Shown: positions 21,903 to 33,934 of the stretch, one piece after another | Position numbering within the stretch: position 1 is the first letter of the stretch | How the letters are laid out: each line of letters starts with the position of its first letter | Assembly (NCBI GenBank): GCA_963921825.1 | Contig: OY997594.1 | Location: forward strand, 44,944,557-45,008,556 | DNA: 64,000 nucleotides | DNA from: Erodium maritimum | Lineage: Eukaryota; Streptophyta; Magnoliopsida; Geraniales; Geraniaceae | Direction: 5' to 3' | Translations under genes and position numbers: made by a program | The notes under the pieces: generated by a model | The model's input: only the letters and a program-made list of their open reading frames with translations | Databases searched by the model: none | What the model was told of the DNA's origin: nothing

Positions 21903-23640
21903 TTGGTGGTCGTCAAATGGAAAACGAAATTTGTCAACAGAAAGAAGGCTTGGTCTCCAGTCACTCGTGAAACGACTCAATATCAGATTCGGACTATGGC
22001 GGCTCTTGAAAGAGAAGAAGGAGAATTCAGGGTTGAAGATGATGAGAGTGGTAATACTCTTGAGACATCCTCGGAGTCATCTACTGATATCCTGACGAAC
22101 AAAACCCCCAGAGTCGTTGGTTCTGGTAACAGGAAATTCAACATGCCTAATAAAATCTTTATCCACCTAAGGAAGATATGTGTTAGGAATACACCTGTGA
22201 ATTCATCCAAAGAAGACATTTTTGGGGTTTTCAATCATTTTGGGGAGACAGATGAAATCCATATTCCTCTTTCGTCGAACATAAATGGGAAAAGGGTTCT
22301 GCTTCGTTACCTTTCAGGTTGGAGTTGTACTAAGGGAGCTCATGAGAAGAATTAAAGGCTCTAAGCTTAATGGCTCAACTCTATTTGCTGCACAAGTAAA
22401 GGAGAGATATTCCAAAGCTCGAGTGGCCCAATCAGAGCCAATGCTGGTAAGGTCGAGGCCAAAAAAGACCTCTGCATCCATCTCAAAGAGAAAAGATTTG
22501 CAGCTGAATGCAAAACCTATGTCTCTAGAAAGATTGATCCTATTTTAGATGCCTTGGCAAGGAAGGCTTGGATGGGTGGTAGTAACAACTTAAAAAGTGT
22601 CGAGATTATTCAAAATGAACTAGGCTCGTTAAGTGTTTTTGATATTGAGTTCAAAGACTTGGGGAACAGACTGATGATGATCAATTGCCTAGATCAAGCC
22701 TTTGAAAGGAAGATGCCTGAGGAAGACTAGGAATGGCTGTCCTCGTGGATCACTATGGTTCGTGGCAAGGAAGAATGCCTCACTAAAGGTGGCTTCTATA
22801 GATGGCTTTGTATTCATAGAATTCCAATCCAAGGATGATCCTAAGATAACTTCGAATCTATCGCTGGAAGATTTGGCACTACCCTTATGGTGCATCTGGA
22901 TTCTCTCTCAACGTACGCTTTCTAGAAAGCGTTCGTCCTAATTCATGCTCCCTCTTGCCAAAAAATATTAGAAGAAATATCCTTCACACTTGAGAATGAA
23001 AGTTTCAGGGTCTCAGTCACTGAATCTGATCGAAATTTGATTACTCCTTTATTGAAGGTATTGGCCTTGCCAGATTCTCAATCGGAGTCTCAATCGGAGG
23101 AGCTGAACTCATAGAAGGAGTCATCTGGAGACTCAGCCTCCTCGATTGCTTCCAAATTAATTATGGATGCAACTAACGAAGAGGTGAACGCGCCAAACAA
23201 CTCAAATGTGGTATTAAATGCAAAAAAGGAACCTGCTCCTAGAGATGGCACTACTTTGGTCAATAATGCATCTGAACCTGGAGAATTTATTGCATCGGAG
23301 AAAGCAACAAACCAATCTCACTAGTTTGATTCGGAGGAAACAATCTATGTTGCACCAAAAATCCCAAAACGAAATAAGAAAGGAGGGAAACACAAGGAGA
23401 ATAAGCAAAGAATTGAATCATCCTCTGTGTGGGATCTTGCAATCAATAAGCAAACCTACAGCCTGAAAGCTAATGACTTCCCCCAAGCTCTAAAAACCTG
23501 CAATGACTTGGGTTTCAAAATCAAAGGTAGAGAGAATCTCCTAAAATCCTATCTCCTCTCCCAGAATGAGGTAATCGATCATTGGCAGTCTGAGAATGAA
23601 AACGAGGGCTTACTTTGTAAAGATTGAGCTGACAAAGTAG
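21903..23640 (+). pseudogene. LINE (L1-type) ORF1 remnant with RRM domain
   Basis: The frame starting at 21903 gives an acidic N-terminus, then an RRM-like segment (VRNTPVNSSKEDIFGVFNHFG, then GKGFCFVTFQV after a frameshift near 22290). Further frames (22285-22548, 22702-22941, 23218-23627) continue in pieces with stops between. RRM-bearing ORF1 proteins are known in plant L1 elements, where ORF1 binds the element RNA. The endonuclease start of ORF2 follows at 23681, supporting the assignment. The gene is inactive. Confidence 0.7.
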
Positions 23641-23680
23641 ACTCCTCGAGTGGCATTGCAGTCACTACTGCAAAGAACAA

Positions 23681-23760
23681 ATGAACCTCTTCATCCTCTC
23701 ATGGAATGTGAGAGGTATCTCTTCTACTCAGAAGAGAAAATGTGGGAGGAGATCCTCGGG
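23681..23760 (+). pseudogene. Start of LINE ORF2 (endonuclease), truncated
   Basis: An ATG at 23681 opens NLFILSWNVRGISSTQKRK, the typical beginning of a plant L1 apurinic endonuclease domain (compare LILSWNARGLN at 61176 and TFLSWNVKGTN at 55498). The similarity stops within about 80 bp, so ORF2 is nearly all deleted. Confidence 0.72.
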
Positions 23761-24839
23761 TTGGTGGTAGCTTGGCTACAACTCATAATGATCATTTCCT
23801 AACTCGGCCTGAAAATGGTCGTGGTATTTGATTTTGGACATTTGAGGGGATAACGGGCATCTAGGGAGAACACTAAGAAATGGGGGATACAGTAGGGCGG
23901 GTTGGCTCTGACCCTAGCAAGGCGAGGTGTGCGTCCCCACACACACCCTGATACTCGATGTCACCTCTTGATTGTCAAGGTCCCAATCCAACGGATGAGG
24001 ATGAAATGTCCTTGCACGAAGTCCCCAAATGATCGGGTGCGCCACAGGATGTGGGGTCTCAACAGAGTTTTAACATCGAGGTAGCAAACAGACACGCGAC
24101 GGAGGCGGCGGCTCTGGTGGTAGAGGTAGCGGCTTCGCCTCCGATAGTAGAGGAAGAGGTAGCGGTGGTGGCTCTAGTGACAGAGGAGGGGGTGGTGGTG
24201 CTAGATCGTGAGCGCTGGTGGGGAGGGAGGGGACGCTAGTGGCGATAAAGACGACGACGCTAGTGAAGGCTCATGTTGCGCTGCATCTTGGTAGCAGAAG
24301 GTCTGGACGGAAGGGGATGCTTGCACCAATGATGGCAACACCAGGAGAGTCGGAGGAGACGGTAGAGAGGACTACGTAGAAGAGGGCGATGTCGAAGGGA
24401 TGACACGCACCAATGACGAGAAACCCGCTTGAGAGAGGAGACGGGACGAAGCCCTGGATTGTACCGGGACGTTGGAGATCTCGACTAGAACCTTAGGATT
24501 GACAACAACGACATCTGAGAGCATTAGGTTTCTTCTCCTTCGGTCCAAGCCTCATGCACTTTATGTGAAAGAAAAAAAACTGATTAGACATAGTTATCCT
24601 TTATTTAAATGCATTTAAGGTTCAGCCTTTATCAAATGTTTACTTACATGTTATGTTTCCTAATAATCTAATCAATCGATAACGAGTAATCAATCGTAAA
24701 AATACATGTGCGGATGATTATTCACATGAAGAAAAATTACAATAACACCCATGATATTAAAAAAAATGAGGAAAAAAATAAAAAAAAATAAAAAATAGTA
24801 AAAAAATCAGAAACGAAAGAGACGAGAAAGCAGAAAGAG
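23761..24839. other. Unassigned interval with a short Gly/Arg-rich coding-like segment
   Basis: Around 24078-24213 one plus-strand frame reads as a Gly/Arg/Ser-rich tail (RGSGF, RGRGSGGGSSDRG, ending GARS and a stop). It looks like the C-terminal RGG box of an RNA-binding protein or helicase, but no upstream coding sequence is in frame. The rest shows no recognisable gene. Confidence 0.4.
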
Positions 24840-25940
24840 TGATGATGGTGAGAGCAAGCAAAAGCAATCTCACACCACCGTCACCAGCACCACCACCCGC
24901 CAGAGCTCATCACCGATCTCTCTGCTTCAATCCCAATCCGTCGGCGAGCACTGAAACGACGTCGCACCTCACCTCTCCCTCTCTCTCCTATTCACCGCAC
25001 TAAACTCTCTCTCTCTATATCTCTTCTCTAAGCTCAGATCCGTCGCGTACCAGAATTGTCTGTTTCGAATCTGATTTGGAGGTTTTCAGTAGCTTCCGTG
25101 CCGGTTTCTTCCGCTTTCGCTGCCCATTTCTCCTTCAACCTCCAGAGTTTTCTTGGATCCCGTTTCTCTAAATCTGATCTCGTTGTTCCCGTCCCTTTCT
25201 CAGCTGAGGTAGGTGTGTTTTTGGTTTCTGTTCGTTTCTATTTAGTTGAGCTATTGTGTTAAGATGTAGATTCATGTTTTACATCTGTATACTTCCTATT
25301 TTGCTGTTGTCGATTTATCCATGTACCAGCAGAGCGTGTAGTCAAAATGCTTGAAATTTCTGAAAGCTGTTGTTGAGGGTTTGAGATTGAGGACCATTGA
25401 AATACAAGAAATTCAATTAACAGCAGACCACATGTTTACATTTCAGAGGAAGATTTGTATGTCTCTCAAGCCATGCCTTGTTCTTATGAAACCATGAACA
25501 ATGAAATGCTAAGTACATACAAATGTCTAATCTCAGGACCTATAATATTAAGCAGTATTCATATATACGCTAAAGATGGGTTTATACCTTACTGGCAATA
25601 GGGTCTAGATGGAGAGCCTAAATCTGAACATGAGTAGAGGTACAAATAGCATGAATGCTATAAAGATTCTGCATTTAGATAGCTGAGAATGATTAGAGAA
25701 TTTCGTAAGCCAGCCAAACTGGTAGGAGTCAAAGTACTGTTTCGTTGATGTTATATATGGAAAGTTGGAAACCAAATTCCTATCCGTATTTAACATTTGA
25801 TATCTTGTTGACTAGAGTAGTTCTTGTCGAGTTTTGTTGTTCGTTATTAACTGACGTGTCAAGGGTATATACTTGTAATGCTTTTGCTGCTTCATTTCTA
25901 TCTTATTTTATTTTTGCTTGTGAATGAAGATTTACGTTAG
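24840..25940 (+). promoter_or_regulatory. 5' UTR exon and first intron of the transporter gene (approximate)
   Basis: A CT-rich leader-like stretch (around 24960-25035) precedes a likely donor at 25208/25209 (CTGAG|GTAGGT). A likely acceptor at 25940 (TTACGTTAG) comes nine bases before the ATG at 25950. This predicts a non-coding first exon and a 732-bp leader intron. The transcription start is not determinable. Confidence 0.5.
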
Positions 25941-25949
25941 ACACGGGTG

Positions 25950-28900
25950 ATGAGCGAGATGATAGAATGCAGTGTGTGCCACTCAAAATTGGTCTCCCCA
26001 GGTTCCAAAACCGTGGCAAGGGCATATGACCGGCACAGAAATGAAGTATCATCCAAAACCCGTGTCCTCAACGTGCTTCTGGTTGTTGGTGACTGCATGC
26101 TGGTTGGCCTACAGGTGCGGTTTTGTCAATTTATATCATTCTTTGGTAAAACGACAGTCTATAAAAGTAGGAAAAAACTCAGCATGTCCCAAAAGTTTTT
26201 CAAAAATTGGTACAAATGGTGTGGCATTCCACATTATATATGGATAAAAACTTGGTATGGGATGATACGTCAGGGATTATTCTGTATCAATACCTTCTCC
26301 ATGAATTTGTGGCACAAAGGCCATGCTCATAAGCTCATATTATGCATTTACCAGTGATTTATCCAAATTATCAATTAAATAAATGATGTATCATGTGTCA
26401 ATAACTGAGCATACATTATTTTTCTTTTTCTTGTTCCCTAGCCATCCTTATGATATTGCTTTCTGAAATTTAGCTTGTTTATCTTGGTTGAGAACGTACT
26501 AGTTACTTTTACTACCTTTTGTTTGTCTAATTCAACCTAGCATAATTTCAGTATCTAACTAACATGTCCTTCCTCCCTCGATTGCAGCCTATATTGGTTT
26601 ATATGACCAAGGTGGATGGAGGTTTCAAGTTTAGCCCTCTTAGTGTTAACTTTTTGACTGAGGCCACAAAGGTTCTTTTTGCGATTGTTATGCTTCTATT
26701 TCAGGTATGTTTACAGTTTGACACACACACATCTGCACTAAAGTGATCATGTTAAGTAATGGGTATCTAGATTCCTCCCCATAAAAGCATCCCTTTGCAA
26801 CCTTAATGCATCCTAGCTTCCTAGGTCTCTCGTAAAAAGTCTAGACACTGTACAAATAGAAACAACTGACACTTTCACATTTGGAATTTCTTATTAATTA
26901 TTAGCCATTATCTGGATTATAATGTTTTACGCTTGGGTGATTGTAATCTTTAAGTAGGGATATGTGATGCTAGAAAGAGAGTATTTTTATCCAGCCAGTC
27001 TTTGGGTTAAGGAAATCTCGTGGTGATTCTTTTATGCTTTATCTTTTCAGGATCAGCGTAAGAGAGTTGGAGAAAAATCTCTCCTCTCTATTTCTTCATT
27101 TGTACAGGTAAAATATTTATTTATTATAGTTTTGTGCTTAATCTGTATCACGGTGCTTGAATTAGTATGTTTTTTCTAGAGCCTGGATTTAACTCGATAC
27201 TCAAAAGACAAAATGATCTTCATAAGTAATGTCCAAGTGAAAGTGCATTTATATTTACTTTTGGATTTTTTATTTCACTGAGTCAGGGTAACACTTCTAT
27301 AAGGAATTTTAGATTTTAATTCTTAAAGTATATTGATATTTTTAAACTATTAGATTGTGATAGACAGTACATTGTTATTTGGGAATGTTATGATATTTTT
27401 GCCTCACCCTTTAATCTACAAGGGAACTGCATTTTCATGATGGAACTTCCTTCAGTGGCTAAGTTGTGTTTTTTCAAAGCTAATTCCATATGTTATGCCT
27501 TTTCAAACCATTCTGTTGTTCTTCAACAATGTTTACTTTCACTTTTACACCTTTATGAGCTGTCTTGCCAAGGGCATGAACACCTCAGGCTGGTATAGCT
27601 TTTACCCTTTTACAGCCCTACAACTTTAAGAACTACAATCGATTTTCTGTTCTATGTTAGCCACATGTGTGTACTTAATAAACTATGGTTACTCTTTATG
27701 TTGTGCTTTCTTAACTTTATTTCGACATGTATTTATGTTTCTCCTTCTGCAGGCAGCTCGGAACAATGTGCTGCTGGCTGTTCCTGCATTTCTGTATGCT
27801 ATTAATAATTATTTAAAGTTCATAATGCAGGTACTTATGCTTTATTTATCTTGTTATTCGCAATTCATTTCATCAAGATATCCACACTCCAATTACTCAT
27901 TTGTCATGTAGAATTTCAAACCTTTGATGCTTTGCTGAACACATAATGAAGATAGATCTTGAATCTTTATAACTTCAAAGTTTCGTGTTTAACTTTAAAG
28001 ATAAAATTCTCTGATTGTACTGTTATCTCCACAGCTATACTTCAATCCCGCAACTGTGAAGATGTTGAGCAACCTGAAGGTACATCACTTAACGTTCTTT
28101 AATGATGCATATAGTTTGCCTTTCAACTATAAATACTATTTTTTCCCAGTTTCCATTTGTAGGGCATTCAACCTCCTTTAAGTCAATGGAGGTTGACGTA
28201 ACCCATTGCTCTGTATTCTCTTGAGAATTCCTTATGTTGACTTTTTACGGTGCACAAATACCATATGCAGGTTTTGGTTATTGCTGTTTTATTAAGGATG
28301 GTCATGAGAAGGCGATTCTCAATAATTCAGGTTTGTTTGAGTAAGAAACATTTCTCACCATATTCATTGTAACGAATATGAACTGGAGAAGGAAACTAGT
28401 TCAAGAAAAACTGCAATTGATTAATGCCGTATTCGTTTTATTTTGTGGGAATAATCTATATGTTTTATTTTTCATTCTGTGACAGTGGGAAGCTCTTGCC
28501 TTGTTGCTAATTGGTATTAGTGTGAATCAATTACGGTCCCTACCTGACGGTACTACTGCCTTGAGTGTTCCTGTTGCAACAAGTGCATACATATGCACGT
28601 TGATCTTTGTAAGAAAATATATTAATCACGTGTTTTTTTCAGTACAAAACTCTCCTAAAAAGTTCATTAATCTTCTGAAATGTTAAAACTGATGAAATGC
28701 AAAGTTGATTCTTAGTGTTTAAAGGTTGCAGTCTATCCATTTCAAAATAACTGTCCTATTTATCAAAAGGGAAATTTCATAAAATATGCTTCATAATGGT
28801 ATAAATTTGTTTTCTATGCTAGTATAGTTCAAAATTTGAAAAATATGCTTATCAATTCATTTAAATCTAATTTCAAAATAAATATTCAGTTTTTAAATAA

Positions 28901-31900
28901 AAAATTCTAAATTATATAAATTATATTTTATTTTCTTAAAAATCAAATTATTTTGATAAATATTTTTAAAAATATAATTCAACGATAATTTTTCAAACAA
29001 AAAATATTATACTTCATTATTTTTTTCAGTTTGATAATTATTAAATTTCTATTTTTTAAAATCGGATTATTTTGATATATATATATATATATATAATTTG
29101 AAAGATAATTCAATTCTATAAAAATCAAATTTATTAGCTACTACATTCATACTTTACCTTTAATATAATTTAAAAAAAAATTGAAATCTGATTTTCATAA
29201 TTAATAAAATATGAATGTAGTAACTAATAAAATTGAAAAAATATTATTTTTATAGAAATCAATTTTATTAGTTAATACATTCATATTTTAATTTTAATAT
29301 AATTTTAAAACTAAATTAAAATATGATTTTCATAATTAATAAAATATATTATAAATTTAATTATCTTTCTAAAATTATTATCAGAGTATTTTGTATTTTA
29401 AATAAATTCAAATCTGATTTTTATAATTACTAATATTAACGATTTTTTTTTCTAATATATGAATATATAAAGGGAAAGAATATTTTTTATGTATAAAATA
29501 TTTTATTCTATATTATTAATTATTAAAATCATATCTGAATTTATTTTTATATAAAAAACAGATTACTTTGATAAATTATTTTTAAAGATAATTAAGTTTA
29601 TAATATATTTTATCAATTATGATAATAAGATTGAAAAATTATCGTTGAATTATATTTTTTAAAATATTTATCAAAATAATTTGATTTTTAAGAAAATAAA
29701 ATATAATTTTAATAATCTATAAAATTTTAAAAATATTTTATTTAAAAACTAAATATTTATTTTGAAAATAGATTTAAATGAATTAATAAACTATGAATTA
29801 TCTTGTTTAAATTAAAATGAGGGTATTATTGTCCTAAAACAAATGAAAAGCATATTTTTCAAATTTTGAACTATACTAGCATAGAAAACAAATTTATACC
29901 ATTATGAGGCATATTTTATGAAATTTCCCTTTATCAAAATTGATGGTCCACAATAAGTGTCCACTTTCTTTTTGAGGGGGGTGAATTATGCATGCTTATC
30001 CTCTCTTGAGTTAGTTACTCCTACACATCACTAAAATGTATTAATTGCACGTCTTAGCAAGTGGTAGCACATGGGTACAGAGTGGGGAAGTGGAATGGTA
30101 ACCACTAATTCTGTAATGGTGGGGTTATAGAATAACTGAATTAGGTGTTTCATAAATTGATTTAGCTTTAACTTGTAAGTCTATTTATAATTGATTTGGG
30201 GTAAAGTTCGCATTCCATATATTTGGGGATGGTACAGCTTGTTAGTATCTGACTAAGGGTTGTTAATGTGTATTTGTGTGTACTAACAAACATAGCTAAC
30301 TTAAGGTTATTAATACAGGTTACTGTTCCATCAATGGCATCAGTGTTCAATGAGTACGCTATGAAGAGCCAATTTGAGACAAGCATTTACCTTCAGGTGA
30401 GGGATGATGGATCCATGGCACTGTGCCTTTTTTGTATGTCTTTTGACGTTCTTATATATTTATCTCTCTTAAACCTTTGAAATTAGTACAAGGTCTCTGC
30501 ATATATTTTAGTTAAAGAAGTTAATTTCTGTGTTGCAGAACGTGTTTCTGTATGGGTATGGTGCGATATTCAATTTCCTTGCAATTCTTGGAATTGCCAT
30601 TTTTAAAGGTATGTAAGTGAGGTACAGCTTGGAAGATATTATCAATTCCAACATCAACTATTGATGGAAGTATGCTACATGGTGTTACAGCTATTCTATC
30701 TACTTCAATCTCAGTTTCTCAATGCTTTCAGGTCCCAGTAGCTTGGATATTCTGCAAGGACATTCAAAGGCTACCATGCTATTAATAGTTAATAATGCAG
30801 CCCAAGGGATTCTATCATCTTTCTTCTTCAAATATGCAGGTTACTAACTTACCATATTTTTAATTTCTTTTTTGTTTTGTAAATAATTTCAGTTAACTAT
30901 TACGTAGACTCAAAATGAAATTAGCTAATGAGTCTCTCTTTTACTATCTTTTCAATGCTTCAACTACTTTCCCTGGAAGGTTGAGAACTTTTTGCAGTCA
31001 TTTAAGAGGGAACCAAATTAATGTTGCACATCCTGCCGCAAGAACTAAATGAGTTGATTTGTTTTGGAAAATAATGATATTGTTAGACCTGATTAAATTT
31101 GTTGCATTTGTATTGACAACCCTAAAGTAAAGGTAGGGATCTGGCTTCTTTAGTTCAATATCATGAACAATGGAGATGAAATGTTGGAGAAACCCAACAT
31201 TTCTGCACTGAACAAGTGTTATGTTGGTGAACATTGAAGGTAGTTTTATGAATATAAAAAAGTGTTACACGCATGGTTCTAAAAGTCGTTAGGCGCTAGT
31301 CGGGCGGCTATGGCCTTCGGGGATTAATCGGGGACTAGACGGGGATTAATCGGGGACTAATCGGATTTTTATTTTTCTATTTTTTTTATTTTTAATAGGT
31401 ATATTACTATATATTAATACAAAATATGAACTTTCTTATATTAAAATGGTAAAAAATATTTAAAATACCTAAAAAAATAACACCAAACAACTTAGAAGCA
31501 CAACCCTAATATCACCAACACCGAACAACTCTGGACAACCATCCAATTATTGTAATCTAGTCACTATAATATGCAAAATTGTTCTAGGCGCCAAGTCGGG
31601 TCGGCTAGGCACAAAATGGGGCCTAGGCGGGCGCCTAGGCGGCGCCCAGTCGGGATTTTTAGAACATTTACACGTCCAGTGATTAATAGAAAGATTATAT
31701 CTTCAGTGGCACTGTGAGTGACCTGGTTTTAACCACTGCCCGGTTTGACACCAGACTTCCTTTTCTAAATATTATAATTTGCAACCATTGTTTCTCCATC
31801 AAATAAAATCTTGAAGAAGCAAAACTGAATTGCTTTTCACTCTCGAATGATTGAAGTGAAGGTATCACATCATTAGCTTTCATTTCAAAACGGACTTGTT

Positions 31901-32945
31901 CATCATTTTATTCGGAAGTTCCTTTTGATGCTTGCAGATACGATCTTGAAAAAATACTCATCCACTGTTGCCACCATATTTACGGGGATAGCTTCGGCTT
32001 TGCTATTTGGTCATACTTTGACTGCGAACTTCATCTTGGGAATCTCTATTGTGTTTATCTCAATGCATCAGGTAAGTTGTTGAACAAATATATGGACCTA
32101 TCTTACATGCTATATATTTGTTGAGCTGTATTGTCAAATATTTCTATAAACAAGAGTGGATTTCATAAATGCCCTCTAATTTATATACCCATTACTGTCG
32201 ATACTCCTACCTTGAAATTCATAATTGCCGATCATGTCCTATTTTATACCATCTAAAACCAATAATTAACCACAATGAAACTTATAACAAAATGTAGTGT
32301 TTAGGAGTTTTTGTTTTCTTTCCTTAAGACAACCATTGAATAACATGAGATGATAACCATTATGACCTACTTGATGAGTTTAGGAAGTAGGGGCTCAGGG
32401 TGCGATAGGTAGAAGGGGGGATTTCTTAAGTTTATCCTAAAAAAAATAGAATTGCGTCGTGTTGTGCTGAGTTGGGTTATGCTATGTATATCTGTCCAGT
32501 TCTTTTCGCCACTATCAAAAGTTAAGGATGAACAACCCAAAGATGGTCTACAGCTGATGGACACTCAGAAAAAGCTGAGGTACGTGCATATATCAGCTTT
32601 CATTGTAACACAATTATATATTAATGTACTGTATTTAATTGCCATTCCTTGTTTCATATTTTCCAGCTTAGAAATAAATGGTAACTGTTGTGAACAATAG
32701 ATCTTGATGTCAAGAGAACAATTGTGTCATGTTTGCATAATCAAACTGGTTTGATGTGTTCCCAGGTCCAAAGATGCATCCTTCATAAACATGGCAGCTG
32801 GAGCAAATGATGAGGTAAGAATCTCCCTCTTGCATTTCCTTTTAAAGTTTGTTTCAGTTCTCTTCATAACATCTACAAGACTTTGATTTTCCAGGCAAAC
32901 CATCACGTCCAACCTGATGAGAGGAAGCCACTCCTTCCAATCTGA
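25950..32945 (+). CDS. UTR6-like: CMP-sialic acid transporter-like nucleotide-sugar transporter, 14 coding exons
   Basis: A multi-pass Golgi/ER nucleotide-sugar transporter (Nuc_sug_transp family). Coding exons: 25950-26114, 26588-26704, 27051-27107, 27753-27830, 28035-28079, 28271-28330, 28486-28608, 30319-30396, 30539-30608, 30732-30839, 31938-32071, 32500-32579, 32766-32814, 32895-32945. All introns are GT-AG and frames join without a stop. The total is 1215 nt, 404 residues, about the length I recall for the Arabidopsis UTR6 type. The start has a CxxC (C7, C10) in [13 protein letters not shown], with the first membrane span at about 39-55. Typical blocks follow: [36 protein letters not shown], then [21 protein letters not shown]-like [47 protein letters not shown] and a C-terminal RKPLLPI. 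Substrate in plants is uncertain, as plants lack clear sialic acid. Introns 7 and 10 carry transposon insertions that leave splice sites intact. Confidence 0.95.
28769..29929. mobile_element. MULE-like palindromic element in transporter intron 7, 10-bp TSD
   Basis: Both flanks are TTTATCAAAA (28759-28768 and 29930-29939), a perfect 10-bp duplication. The termini are inverted repeats: the first 80 or so bases (GGGAAATTTCATAAAATATG) match the reverse complement of the last 80 or so with about one difference. Weaker inverted similarity extends inward through very AT-rich DNA. The element is 1161 bp with no open frame of note, so it is non-autonomous. Confidence 0.9.
31272..31667. mobile_element. 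hAT-like MITE in transporter intron 10
   Basis: Termini are imperfect inverted repeats: left CATGGTTCTAAAAGTCGTTA, right ATTTTTAGAACAT, each with GC-rich subterminal GGCGCC/CTAGGCG repeats. TTACACG flanks it on both sides (31265-31271, 31668-31674), a 7-bp direct repeat close to the 8-bp TSD of hAT elements. About 396 bp, non-coding, in an otherwise AT-rich intron. Confidence 0.7.
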
Positions 32946-33934
32946 AGTTACTTGTGGGTATGGATCTCGGACTATTGGTCTTTTATGGCCATGGAGTATA
33001 CAATTCTTTAGAAGAAAACAATCTGTGTATTTTTTTTTACCAAACTCGGATACAATAAAAGCTGTAAAAGAAATTTTTGTCACTTATCGATTCTGGGTTG
33101 ATATTGGTTGCCTTGGCTTTCAAGTTATCAAACCTTTTTGACTTCTTCCACAAAAGAATATATGTACGTATTTTAGCAAGAACCCACACACAACTTTGAG
33201 GGACTACATAATTATTGAATTGTAATGCTCTACGGAGCCTTCATTGCTATTATCTTATATAGGAGAAAACAATAACTTACAATTCCTACTACAATGCATA
33301 AGTGCATCTGCAAATAGTAAAATATTGGGTTTAATCTTGTTATTAAACATAAGTTATTTTAGTTTATTAAATAAACCTTTTTTAGTTAGTTTGTGGTCAA
33401 ACTTAGTGTCACACAACAGCTATTATGATGGGGTTGTGGAGATAAGTTAGCTAATTTCTAGGATCTGATTTGCTATTTGTAAATACTATTACGCATAGTA
33501 GTAGGCGTGTAAGTTGTTCAATTCTCTTACAAATTGCAATAATAATGAAAGCTCAATACTAAGAGCATTACAATTTAGCAACCATGTAGCCATTCATAAT
33601 TATGTGCGTGTGTTCTTGAGGCAACTCAAGAACAAATTTATTTGGTTGTGTTTATTTCTAGCATTTTAGCATTGTTTTCCTAACTTGCACTATTACTGAA
33701 TTTGTCACTCGTAAACCGTTGATATAGAATATAAATTTTACGATTTTGTAACGTGTAATTAATTTAATTTGAGATTATTGTGTGCCTGAATTGCTTGATT
33801 ATTTATTGAATAAACGTGCGAAAATTAAGTATTCGATACGTTCCCAAGTAGGAAAAGCGATTGGATGTAAGTGAAGAGCAGGGAATCCCATTAATTAATT
33901 ATTCTTGGGTGAGCAGAGAGTTTGAGACTCTGTT
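32946..33934 (+). other. Transporter 3' UTR and spacer to the UGT gene
   Basis: A canonical AATAAA is at 33054-33059, 109 bases past the stop, a plausible poly(A) signal for the transporter. Downstream AT-rich spacer contains TATAAAT at 33730-33736, about 200 bases before the UGT start codon, the only TATA-like candidate I noticed for that gene. Confidence 0.45.

Noticed and set aside
24051..24239. Ala/Val/Glu-rich open frame
   Set aside because: It is the alternative frame of the Gly/Arg-rich segment, where GGC/GCG repeats keep several frames open.
28609..28686. Extension of transporter exon 7 past 28608
   Set aside because: The frame remains open for 26 codons but leaves the family sequence exactly at GTAAGA, a good donor, and the family sequence resumes at 30319.
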